Shown here: positions 54,610-61,720 of the stretch, one piece after another
Layout: each line of letters starts with the position of its first letter
Position numbering within the stretch: the stretch's first letter is position 1
Assembly (NCBI GenBank): GCA_022071945.1
Contig: JAJVIN010000029.1
Span: 126,390-190,389 of the forward strand
DNA length: 64,000 nt
Direction of reading: 5' to 3'
Origin: Thermoanaerobaculia bacterium
GTDB lineage: Bacteria; Acidobacteriota; Thermoanaerobaculia; UBA5066
Notes under the pieces: model-generated
What the model was told of the DNA's origin: nothing
The model's database searches: none
The model's input: the letters and a program-made list of their open reading frames with translations, nothing else
Made by a program: the position numbers and the translations under genes

Positions 54610-55266
54610 ATGCGGCTGATCGACGAACTTCGCTCCGAACACGAACTGATAGAGAAGGTGGCCGGCTCGCTCCGAACCTTTGTTTCGCAACGCGTCCGGG
54701 ACGAAGGAGATCACAGGGACGGCGAACGCTTCCTCTCCTTCTTCCGGCACTACGCCGGGACCTTCCACCACGCGCGCGAGGAGGACATCCTCCTTCCCGT
54801 CCTCGTCCGGGAGCTGGAGCTTCCCGAGACGTCCGGCCCGATCCGTTCCCTCATCGATCAGCACCACTCGATGGCGGCGACCCTCGCCAGCGTCGCCACG
54901 CTCGTTTCCCAGGAGCACCTCGACGACCAGGAAAAGGCCCGACTCGTCTCGGGCTCAAACGACTACGTCCGGAGTCTCTGGCAGCACATCGACGCCGAAA
55001 ACTCGGTCCTTCTCCCCGAGGCCGAGGAACGCCTGAAATGGGCCGGTGTCCACGAACTCCCGGACCGGGAGATCACCGAGGAGGAGGCACGCGCGCGGGA
55101 CTGGGGACCGGATCTCCTCTCCCTCTACCCTCCTCTCCCCGACCCGGAGGCGATCCGCGGAGAAGGCTGCGTCATCTGCCCATCCCACGGCGTCAGCTGC
55201 GAGGGCCTGGAACGAGAATGGTGGACGGGCTCGGAGTGGGAGACCTTCGAGGGCCGGTCCGGATAG
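54610..55266 (+). CDS. Hemerythrin-like protein with cysteine-rich C-terminal tail
   Basis: 218 residues. The first about 150 are a four-helix HHE bundle with the di-iron ligand pattern: LRSEHELIEK, FHHAREEDILLPVL, DQHHSMAATL and HIDAENSVLLPEAE. Known relatives bind O2 or nitric oxide or act in iron repair. The tail (about 165-218) adds GCVICPSHGVSCEG with three Cys and one His, and GSEWETFEG; this may be a metal or redox site, or a membrane-partner contact (inference). Convergent with the pirin gene, 15 bp apart. Confidence 0.85.
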   Translation: MRLIDELRSEHELIEKVAGSLRTFVSQRVRDEGDHRDGERFLSFFRHYAGTFHHAREEDILLPVLVRELELPETSGPIRSLIDQHHSMAATLASVATLVSQEHLDDQEKARLVSGSNDYVRSLWQHIDAENSVLLPEAEERLKWAGVHELPDREITEEEARARDWGPDLLSLYPPLPDPEAIRGEGCVICPSHGVSCEGLEREWWTGSEWETFEGRSG

Positions 55267-55281
55267 ACGCGGTTCCCGTTC

Positions 55282-56157
55282 TCAGGCTCGTTCGGCCGGA
55301 ATCGTTCCCATCTTCCCTGACTGGAAGTCCGCAAACGCCTGCGCGATCTCGTCCTTCGTGTTCATCACGAAGGGCCCATACCTGACGACGGGCTCCCTGA
55401 GGGGCACACCCCCGATCAACAGGAAGTCGAGAGAGGAGCCGGCCTCGACGAAGACGTCGGCTCCGTGCGGGCCGAAGAGGACGGCGGTTCCCTCCGTCAC
55501 GACACGGCGCTCGGCGCCGAAGCGTCCGCGCCCGCCCGTCACGTAGGCGAACACGTTGTGGTCGTAGGGTACCGGGAGCTGCAACCGCGCGGCCGGCGCC
55601 ATCGTGACATGGAAGTAGAGAAGCGGTGTCCGCGTCTCGATGACGGCCCGCACGTCGAAGGCCTCGCCCGCGATGACTCTCACGACCGAACGGTCCACCT
55701 GCACCTTCGGGATCCGCTCCGTCGGAATCTCCTGGTAGCGCGGCCGCATCATCTTGTCCTTTTTCGGGAGGTTCACCCAGAGCTGGAATCCGTGCATCCA
55801 GCCGCCCTTCTCCAGGAGTTCCTTGGCCGGCATTTCCGAGTGAACGACACCAGCTCCAGCGGTCATCCACTGGACATCCCCCGGTCCGATCGAACCCTGG
55901 TTGCCCTGGGAGTCCCTATGGTCCATGCGACCGGCCAGCATGTATGTCACGGTCTCGAAGCCCCGATGCGGGTGATCGGGCGCCCCCTTCGCCTCGCCCG
56001 GCGCCAGGCTCATCGGTCCCATCTCGTCGAGGAGGAGGAACGGATCGAAGTCCGCCAGAGCGGGAGTCGGAAAGGGTCTTCGGACCTGGAAGCCCTCCCC
56101 TTCATGGGTGACGACTCCATTCACGACGCGCACCACGGAACGAAGACTCTCGACCAT
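55282..56157 (-). CDS. Pirin-family protein
   Basis: 291 residues, two cupin-like halves. The N-terminal metal site is complete: HPHRGFETVTYMLAG (His-x-His and Glu) with DHRDS and VVHSEMP. Pirins bind Fe(II) and can act as quercetin dioxygenases or transcription cofactors; the role here is not clear. Divergent from the MFS transporter, 145 bp between starts. Beside the hemerythrin gene it makes an oxygen/iron-linked pair (inference). Confidence 0.93.
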   Translation of the reverse strand: MVESLRSVVRVVNGVVTHEGEGFQVRRPFPTPALADFDPFLLLDEMGPMSLAPGEAKGAPDHPHRGFETVTYMLAGRMDHRDSQGNQGSIGPGDVQWMTAGAGVVHSEMPAKELLEKGGWMHGFQLWVNLPKKDKMMRPRYQEIPTERIPKVQVDRSVVRVIAGEAFDVRAVIETRTPLLYFHVTMAPAARLQLPVPYDHNVFAYVTGGRGRFGAERRVVTEGTAVLFGPHGADVFVEAGSSLDFLLIGGVPLREPVVRYGPFVMNTKDEIAQAFADFQSGKMGTIPAERA

Positions 56158-56302
56158 TGCCAGTCTCCTCTCCGGGCTCTGCCGCAGAGCCCGCTTCTTC
56201 TCCTACGCCCGGGACCGTATCGCGGGTTCCAAAGCCCCAAAACCTGGCCGCCCCTCTGAACTCCCGCTCCGTTCTCTTCTCGAGCAGTCCAGAATCACCG
56301 GG

Positions 56303-57472
56303 ATGGCGAGCTCCACGCCTCGATCCTCGACGGCCTCCGTCGCGCTCTTTTCCGGAGGCTTCGTCACGTTCTCGCTTCTCTACTCGGTCCAGCCGCTGCT
56401 TCCGACGCTTTCTTCGGAGTTCGGCGTCCATCCAGCGACCTCGAGCCTGGCGCTCTCGGTCACGACCGGGGCGCTGGCGGTCTCGATGGTGGGCGCGGCC
56501 GCTTTCGCCGACCGGACAGGCCGCCGGCCCGTCATGGTCCTCTCCGTCCTCTCCTCCTCGGTGGTCGGGCTCACTGTTCCGCTCTTTCACGATTTCCCGG
56601 CGCTCCTGGCGGCGCGGCTTCTCCTCGGAATCCTTCTCGCCGGTCTTCCCGCCGTGGCCATGGCTTACCTCGCCGAGGAAGTCCACCCGTCCCGCCTGGG
56701 AGCCGCGATGGGGGTCTACATTGCCGGAAACGCCGTCGGGGGAATGAGCGGCCGCCTCACGATCGGACTCCTCACCGACGCCGTTTCGTGGCGGCGGGCT
56801 CTTGCGATCCAGGCGGCCCTCTGTCTCGCCGTCAGTCTCTGGTTCGCCCTGAAGCTCCCTCCTTCCAGGAACTTCAAGCCGGTCCCGGTCGACCTCGGAA
56901 CCGTCCGGGCGAGCTTTCGCAGGGCCCTGACGGATCCTGCCCTCTTACCGATTTTCGGAGTGGCCTTCATCCTGATGGCGAGCTTCGCCAGTCTCTACAA
57001 CTACATCGCCTTCCTTTTAATGCGAGAGCCGTACTCCCTGTCTCATTCCGCCGTCGGCTGGATCTTCCTGCTCTACCTCGTCGGCACCGTCAGTTCCGCC
57101 ACGATGGGCCGCATGGCGGACCGGATGGGCAAGGGAACCGTTCTCGCCATCGGGATCGCCTTGCAGGCGGCCGGGGCCCTGGTCACGCTTTCTCCTCTCC
57201 TTCCGGTCATGATTCTGGGCCTCGCCCTTTTCACATTCGGGTTCTTCGGCGCCCACGCGACCGCGTCAGGATGGGTCGGGGCGCGATCCGGCGCCGTCAA
57301 GGCCACGGCCGCGACCGTCTATCTCCTTTCCTATTACTGCGGGTCGAGCCTCGGCGGTTACCTCGGCGGGTTCTTCTGGACTCGGCTTCACTGGAGAGGA
57401 GTCGTGCTCATGAGCCTCCTCCTTCTGGGCACCGGGCTCTTTCTTGCCAGGAAGGCGAGTCAGACGGACTGA
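56303..57472 (+). CDS. MFS transporter, YnfM/arabinose-efflux-like
   Basis: 389 residues, 12 membrane helices, from ATG 56303; no strong ribosome site, and the longer upstream frame overlaps the pirin gene on the other strand. MFS signatures: loop 2-3 ADRTGRRPVMVLSVL, the Pro-rich helix LLLGILLAGLPAVAMAYLAE, and MADRMGKGTVLA between helices 8 and 9. Similar to drug or sugar efflux carriers of the YnfM group; the substrate is unknown. Confidence 0.85.
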   Translation: MASSTPRSSTASVALFSGGFVTFSLLYSVQPLLPTLSSEFGVHPATSSLALSVTTGALAVSMVGAAAFADRTGRRPVMVLSVLSSSVVGLTVPLFHDFPALLAARLLLGILLAGLPAVAMAYLAEEVHPSRLGAAMGVYIAGNAVGGMSGRLTIGLLTDAVSWRRALAIQAALCLAVSLWFALKLPPSRNFKPVPVDLGTVRASFRRALTDPALLPIFGVAFILMASFASLYNYIAFLLMREPYSLSHSAVGWIFLLYLVGTVSSATMGRMADRMGKGTVLAIGIALQAAGALVTLSPLLPVMILGLALFTFGFFGAHATASGWVGARSGAVKATAATVYLLSYYCGSSLGGYLGGFFWTRLHWRGVVLMSLLLLGTGLFLARKASQTD

Positions 57473-57549
57473 AGGCTCCCTCGGACACGGTCCGCGTCCT
57501 TTCGCGACGGTCGCCTCGCGGGAACGGCCGCCGTAGACTGAGACCCGCC

Positions 57550-58401
57550 ATGACTGATGCCGCTTCTGAAACTCCCGCCCATGGCCCCCTGCCGGTAGCG
57601 ACCCTGGCACGGCTCCAGGCCTTCGACGGGTCGATCTGGCTCGTCTTACTCCTCGCTGATCTCGGCTTTCTGACGCTCGCGGTTCTCGAGGGAGAGCTCG
57701 GCGCCGAGATCAGTCTCGAGGTCGTCCTCTGGGCCCTCCTTCCGCCCATCGTTCTCGGGAGCTTCGCCGCCGGTCACCTCCTCTGTGCCCACGGCCTTCG
57801 AAAGGGACAGACAATTGGGATCCGCCTTCTCCGCGTCTTCTCGTGGATCGGCCTCCTGAGGTTCCCCTTCGGAAGCGTCTCGTCCTTTCTGACGCTTCGC
57901 GCCCTGCGCCCGTCCGCATCCGGCAGTCCAGCGCGCGCGAGGGGCCCCTTGATCGCAACCTTCTGGGTGCTCTGGCAGCTCGAGGTCGTCCTGTTCCTCG
58001 TCTTCCTCACCGACGCTCCGTCATTCGGTACCGCATCCCGGGCAAGGGCGAAGCGGACCATGGGAGACATTCGCTCGATTGCCACGGCTGTGGAGTCCTA
58101 CGCGACCGATTTCGACACCTATCCGAAGGCGGCATCCCTGGAGGAGCTCGCCCGGATCATCTCCCCGGACTACATCAGGCAACTCCCGCTCAAGGATGGC
58201 TGGGAGAACCCCCTCGTCTACCGCGTCACGCCGGATCTGAAGTCTTACGCGATCGCCTCTCCCGGCAAGGACGGGAAGTTCGAAGAGACGGACCTCTGGA
58301 AGTACACCGAAGCCTTCACGGACAAGGTCGAAGCGGACATCGTCTTCCGGGACGGAAAGTTCATCCGCGCCTACGACCCAGGCCACGCCGCGCACCCGTA
58401 G
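57550..58401 (+). CDS. Multi-pass membrane protein with C-terminal GspG-like (type II secretion pseudopilin) domain
   Basis: 283 residues. Four N-terminal helices (for example DGSIWLVLLLADLGFLTLAV, LEVVLWALLPPIVLGSF, LIATFWVLWQLEVVLFLVFL). The fourth leads directly into a segment usually found after the pilin helix of GspG: RAKRTMGDIRSIATAVESYA and DFDTYPKAASLEEL, then PLKDGWENPLVYRV. There is no prepilin-peptidase motif (G/FTLIEL), so it is not a pilin that could be processed; the globular part seems to have been joined to a new membrane anchor. It may present this domain to the periplasm. No other T2SS gene is close. Confidence 0.8.
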   Translation: MTDAASETPAHGPLPVATLARLQAFDGSIWLVLLLADLGFLTLAVLEGELGAEISLEVVLWALLPPIVLGSFAAGHLLCAHGLRKGQTIGIRLLRVFSWIGLLRFPFGSVSSFLTLRALRPSASGSPARARGPLIATFWVLWQLEVVLFLVFLTDAPSFGTASRARAKRTMGDIRSIATAVESYATDFDTYPKAASLEELARIISPDYIRQLPLKDGWENPLVYRVTPDLKSYAIASPGKDGKFEETDLWKYTEAFTDKVEADIVFRDGKFIRAYDPGHAAHP

Positions 58402-58593
58402 GAACACGCTCGAGCGGGACCAGCCGGGGGGAGACCCCTCCCCCGCCTGCCGACCCTCTCCCCGCTTGCGCCCGCATACGGCCGCTTACGCGGGCGAGGG
58501 AAAGAGAGGGACTGGAAGGTCCCAGGCTCTCAAGGCTGTCCGCATGCCATAATCCCCGGCCCCGGGGAGCACCACCCCCAAAAGGAGCCGCCG

Positions 58594-58992
58594 ATGTATC
58601 GATCTCTCGCCCCCGCGATGGCTCTCGCTCTCCTCATCACCGCGGGATGCGCGAAGCCGGGCGAGAAGAACCCTCTCGCCGGCAAGTGGACCCTCGTGAC
58701 CGTCAGCAAGGAGAAGCTCGAGAAGATCGAGCCATCCGGCATCATGACGGGCTCCATGACGTTCGGAGCGGACGGAACCTGCGAGGCCGAGCTCGCATGG
58801 CCCGACAAACCGCAGGTCGCCCCGATGAAGTTCAAGGGAACCTACAAGGTCGAAGGCGAAGAGATCCACATCACCAACGCGGAAAATGGCAACGTGATGC
58901 CCTCGAGCTTCTCGTTTTCGGGCGAGTACCTCGCCCTGAAGGCCCGGGGAGAGAACACGTACACCTACTACTACAAGCGCGAGCGAAGCTGA
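58594..58992 (+). CDS. Small lipoprotein, lipocalin-like
   Basis: 132 residues with a canonical lipobox (LLITAGC, Cys19). The rest reads as a beta-barrel-like fold: GKWTLVTVSKEKLEKIEPSG, MTFGADGTCEAELAW, FKGTYKVEGEEIHITN. The pattern resembles small lipocalin-like domains of acidobacterial lipoproteins. A GGAG ribosome site (AAAGGAGCCGCCG) precedes the ATG. Substrate unknown. Confidence 0.8.
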   Translation: MYRSLAPAMALALLITAGCAKPGEKNPLAGKWTLVTVSKEKLEKIEPSGIMTGSMTFGADGTCEAELAWPDKPQVAPMKFKGTYKVEGEEIHITNAENGNVMPSSFSFSGEYLALKARGENTYTYYYKRERS

Positions 58993-59070
58993 GCCCCGGC
59001 CGGCTCCCGGAGATTGCGGCACAGGCCTTGGGTGCCGGACGTAAACTCCTGGGAATCGGAAAGGGGAAAC

Positions 59071-59328
59071 ATGGGCTGCTTCAGCATCATCTGGTCGGTC
59101 CTCACGGGATTCTTCATCGGGCTTCTGGCTCGGGCCCTCATGCCGGGATCCGACAAGCTCGGATTCATCATGACGGTGGTTCTCGGGGTTGTCGGCTCCC
59201 TTGTCGGCGGATTCCTGGGGGGCCTCATCTCCAAGCCCAAGGAAGGGGCAAAGTTCCACCCTGCCGGCTTCATCATGTCGGTGATCGGCGCCATGGTCAT
59301 CCTGCTGATCTGGAAGTTCATCCGGTAA
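59071..59328 (+). CDS. GlsB/YeaQ/YmgE-family membrane protein
   Basis: 85 residues with three membrane helices: IIWSVLTGFFIGLLARALMP, FIMTVVLGVVGSLVGGFLGG, and IMSVIGAMVILLIWKFI. Pattern and length match the transglycosylase-associated protein family, linked to general stress. The ATG at 59071 has GGGGA upstream; an upstream in-frame start at 59014 is weaker. Confidence 0.88.
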   Translation: MGCFSIIWSVLTGFFIGLLARALMPGSDKLGFIMTVVLGVVGSLVGGFLGGLISKPKEGAKFHPAGFIMSVIGAMVILLIWKFIR

Positions 59329-59335
59329 ACGCACT

Positions 59336-59360
59336 CCCCGTTTCGCGGGGCTCGCTTTTT
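59336..59360 (+). terminator. Terminator of the GlsB/YeaQ-like gene
   Basis: A 5-bp CCCCG/CGGGG stem (59336-59340 with 59346-59350), TTTCG loop, then CTCGCTTTTT. Confidence 0.55.
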
Positions 59361-59390
59361 CTGGCTGGATCTCTGCCTTATCCTCGCGCC

Positions 59391-59846
59391 ATGTGGAACG
59401 TGTTAAAGCGCCTGCCCCGCACGGGTCTCAGGCTTCTGTCTCTCGCCGGTTTTTCTCTCCTCCTCCCGGCGGCGCCGCTCGCCGCGACAAAGCCCTGCCC
59501 TCCGCCGCCCTGTGAGGTCCAGGGCGGGAAGGTGGATCAGACCAAGTGTCAGGAGCTGGCGGACTGGGCCGCGACCGGGACCATCACGGACGTGGTCCAT
59601 CACGAGGTCAAGAAGAACTACATGAAGGACTTCGCCGAGTTCACCTTCACGGTCGACAAGGTCGAGAAGGGCTCGGTGAAACCAGGACAGAAGATCCGAT
59701 TCCAGGTCGGCTGGTGCCAGAACGCGCGCGAGCTCCCGAAAGACACCAGCGGAACCTGGCGGATGTTCGGCCTGAATTTGCCGAAGGACCCCAACGACGG
59801 GAACGAGTTCCTCGACTACGCCAAGGTGGAAACGAAGGCGAAGTAG
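59391..59846 (+). CDS. Secreted hypothetical protein
   Basis: 151 residues with a signal peptide (RTGLRLLSLAGFSLLLPAAPLAA) and a compact domain with paired cysteines (PCPPPPCEVQ, KCQELADW, GWCQNAR). Contains FAEFTFTVDKVEKGSVKPGQ followed by KIRFQVGWC, typical of small beta-sandwich proteins that read like an NTF2- or OB-like insert, but no family is recognised. Convergent with the toxin gene, 3 bp apart. Confidence 0.75.
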   Translation: MWNVLKRLPRTGLRLLSLAGFSLLLPAAPLAATKPCPPPPCEVQGGKVDQTKCQELADWAATGTITDVVHHEVKKNYMKDFAEFTFTVDKVEKGSVKPGQKIRFQVGWCQNARELPKDTSGTWRMFGLNLPKDPNDGNEFLDYAKVETKAK

Positions 59847-59849
59847 AGG

Positions 59850-60329
59850 TCAGGCGGGCGAGGACAGCTCCCGGATCAGGGCAGCGGAAGAGAGGACCCG
59901 GACAGGGTCACTGGCAGTGACCGGAAAGTGCCGGACGTTGTCCGTCACGAGGGTCGACGAACCAGCCCGCCGGGCAATCTCGGAGATGTGCGCGTCGTAG
60001 AGCCGCCCACCCACCACCCTCTGCCCTGCCACGCCCCGCAGGAACGGCAATCGTCCCGAGGCCGGCAGGTCGCAGATCTCCAGCCGCGCGAACACCTCTT
60101 CCTCGAGCAGCCGGAGGGCATCGCCGGGCGTCAGGCGAAGCTCCTCGGGCAGCCGCGTGGCTACCGCGTAGTACTCGAGACAACAGTGCCAGGCCGTGCG
60201 GACCTTCCCGAGCCGCCCCTCGGCCACAGCCGTCATCACGGTTTGCGCAGCCGCCACCGGCGCTCCCATGTCGATCGTGCCGCCGAGCAGGACGCTGGTG
60301 TCGAGGAATACCCCTTTCAACGGGGCCAC
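59850..60329 (-). CDS. PIN-domain toxin, VapC-like
   Basis: 159 residues with all four acidic PIN residues: FLDTSVLL, LEYYAV, LYDAHISEIA and VTDNVRHFP. By family it is a Mg-dependent RNase that cleaves specific RNA sites (often tRNA). Start choice is uncertain: GTG 60329 has a GGAG site 8 bases upstream and overlaps the antitoxin stop by 13 bp; TTG 60320 would overlap it by 4 (TTGA). Partner of the AbrB antitoxin. Confidence 0.85.
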   Translation of the reverse strand: MAPLKGVFLDTSVLLGGTIDMGAPVAAAQTVMTAVAEGRLGKVRTAWHCCLEYYAVATRLPEELRLTPGDALRLLEEEVFARLEICDLPASGRLPFLRGVAGQRVVGGRLYDAHISEIARRAGSSTLVTDNVRHFPVTASDPVRVLSSAALIRELSSPA

Positions 60330-60574
60330 CGGCTCCGCTCCTCCTCGATCAGGGCCGCGAGATCGACCTCTGGAAGCTCCGCGGGGTCCACCGAGGGACG
60401 CGCCACCAAACGTCCTCCCACTCGAGTGAGCTTGGGTCCCGGCACGCACCGGATCAGCCGGACCGAGACGTCGTCGAGAACGATGTCGACCTCGGTACCG
60501 GGCCTCAATCCGGCGCGGGCCCGGATGGCCGCCGGGATCACGATTCGCCCTGCCTTGTCAATGGCACTTTTCAT
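60317..60574 (-). CDS. AbrB/MazE-type antitoxin
   Basis: 85 residues. SpoVT-AbrB domain: KSAIDKAGRIVIPAAIRARA and GLRPGTEVDIVLDD, followed by a short acidic toxin-binding tail (DPAELPEVDLAALIEEE). The ATG at 60574 begins just before the domain; an ATG 21 bp upstream is also possible. A VapB-like regulator that would bind its own promoter; the region upstream has no clear palindrome. Confidence 0.85.
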   Translation of the reverse strand: MKSAIDKAGRIVIPAAIRARAGLRPGTEVDIVLDDVSVRLIRCVPGPKLTRVGGRLVARPSVDPAELPEVDLAALIEEERSRWPR

Positions 60575-60625
60575 GCCATCAGTATGCCACGCCATTGTCA
60601 GAGAAGCACCATGAGAGCACGCCCA

Positions 60626-60668
60626 GGCCGGGAGCGGGAACGGTTCCTCCTGCAAGCCGCTCCCGGCC
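60626..60668. terminator. Long inverted repeat after korB
   Basis: Perfect 12-bp arms (60626-60637 and 60657-60668) with a 19-nt loop, just after the korB stop on the minus strand. No T-tract. It probably ends the korAB transcript and insulates the toxin-antitoxin pair. Confidence 0.45.
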
Positions 60669-60676
60669 CTCGCCTC

Positions 60677-61717
60677 TTACCGGAGCGACTCCATGATCGC
60701 GTCGAGGGCCGCCTTCGGCGGGCGGACCTTCTCTAGAGGGATCTGGTGAAGCGGCTCGTCGGTCATGCCGAGAACGTCCGGCAGGCTCGGCTGCTCCGGC
60801 GCGAGGTAGAGGATCCCGGTCAGGAATTCCTTCTTCTGCCGGCTCTCGTGGAGCACGGCCAGGGCTTGCTCCCGATTCGTCGGGTCGTAGTCGCGCCCCA
60901 CGGAGTGGAAGCGCACGACGCTGCCGTCGGGGAAGGTCACATCCTTGACCTCTCCAGGGGGAATTTCCGCGAGGGTGTCCTCGAAGAACGGAACAAAGCC
61001 GATCTCGTGGAGCGGCTCCTCGTGGTCCTTGGCGTACTTGTAGCTCTTGGTGGAGCCCTCGTGGTCGTTGAAGGTCACACAGGGCGAGATGACGTCGAGG
61101 AGAGCCGTTCCCTTGTGGGCGATTGCGGCCTGCAGGATCGCCTGGAGCTGCTTCATGTCGCCGGAGAACGAGCGAGCGACGAAGGCGCAGCCGAGTTCGA
61201 CGGCGAGGGAGCAAAGATCAACGGCCGGCAGGTCGTTGACCGTGCCGTCTTTCAGCGTGGCGCCAAGATCCGCCGTGGCCGAGAACTGCCCCTTGGTGAG
61301 CCCGTAGACGCCGTTGTTCTCGACGATGTAGATGAGGGGCACGTTGCGCCGCAAGAGGTGCATGAACTGGCCGATCCCGATCGAGGCGGTATCGCCGTCT
61401 CCTGACACCCCGATCCCGACCAGGGACCGGTTCGCCAGGATGGCGCCCGTCGCCAGCGAGGGCATCCGGCCATGGACTCCATTGAAGCCCCAGGAGCGGT
61501 TCAGGAAGTAGTTCGGTGTCTTGGAGGAGCAGCCGATCCCCGAGAACTTCGCAACCCGGTGGGGTTCGACACCCATCTCGTAGAAGGCCGTGACGATCTG
61601 CTTCGTGATGACGTCGTGGCCGCAGCCGAGACAGAGGGTCGATTTCGCGCCCTCGTAGTCGCTCTTGGCGAGGCCGAGACGGTTGGTCTTGGGGGCGGAA
61701 GGCACCGTAGCGCTCAT
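60677..61717 (-). CDS. korB: 2-oxoacid:ferredoxin oxidoreductase, beta subunit (KorB-like)
   Basis: 346 residues. Beta subunit with a TPP site: GDGDTASIGIGQ and IVENNGVYGLTKGQFSA, plus the CLGCGHDVI cysteines for a [4Fe-4S] cluster and GIGCSSKTPNYF. With KorA it oxidises 2-oxoglutarate (or a related 2-oxoacid) to an acyl-CoA with reduction of ferredoxin. 3 bp after korA, with an AGGAGAGG ribosome site in the korA end. Confidence 0.94.
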   Translation of the reverse strand: MSATVPSAPKTNRLGLAKSDYEGAKSTLCLGCGHDVITKQIVTAFYEMGVEPHRVAKFSGIGCSSKTPNYFLNRSWGFNGVHGRMPSLATGAILANRSLVGIGVSGDGDTASIGIGQFMHLLRRNVPLIYIVENNGVYGLTKGQFSATADLGATLKDGTVNDLPAVDLCSLAVELGCAFVARSFSGDMKQLQAILQAAIAHKGTALLDVISPCVTFNDHEGSTKSYKYAKDHEEPLHEIGFVPFFEDTLAEIPPGEVKDVTFPDGSVVRFHSVGRDYDPTNREQALAVLHESRQKKEFLTGILYLAPEQPSLPDVLGMTDEPLHQIPLEKVRPPKAALDAIMESLR

Positions 61718-61720
61718 CGT

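Noticed and set aside
59018-59031. Sigma-54-like GGCAC-N5-TTG before the GlsB/YeaQ-like gene
   Set aside because: The -12 GC is replaced by GG, losing the invariant contact, so it does not meet the standard used for the site at 46090.
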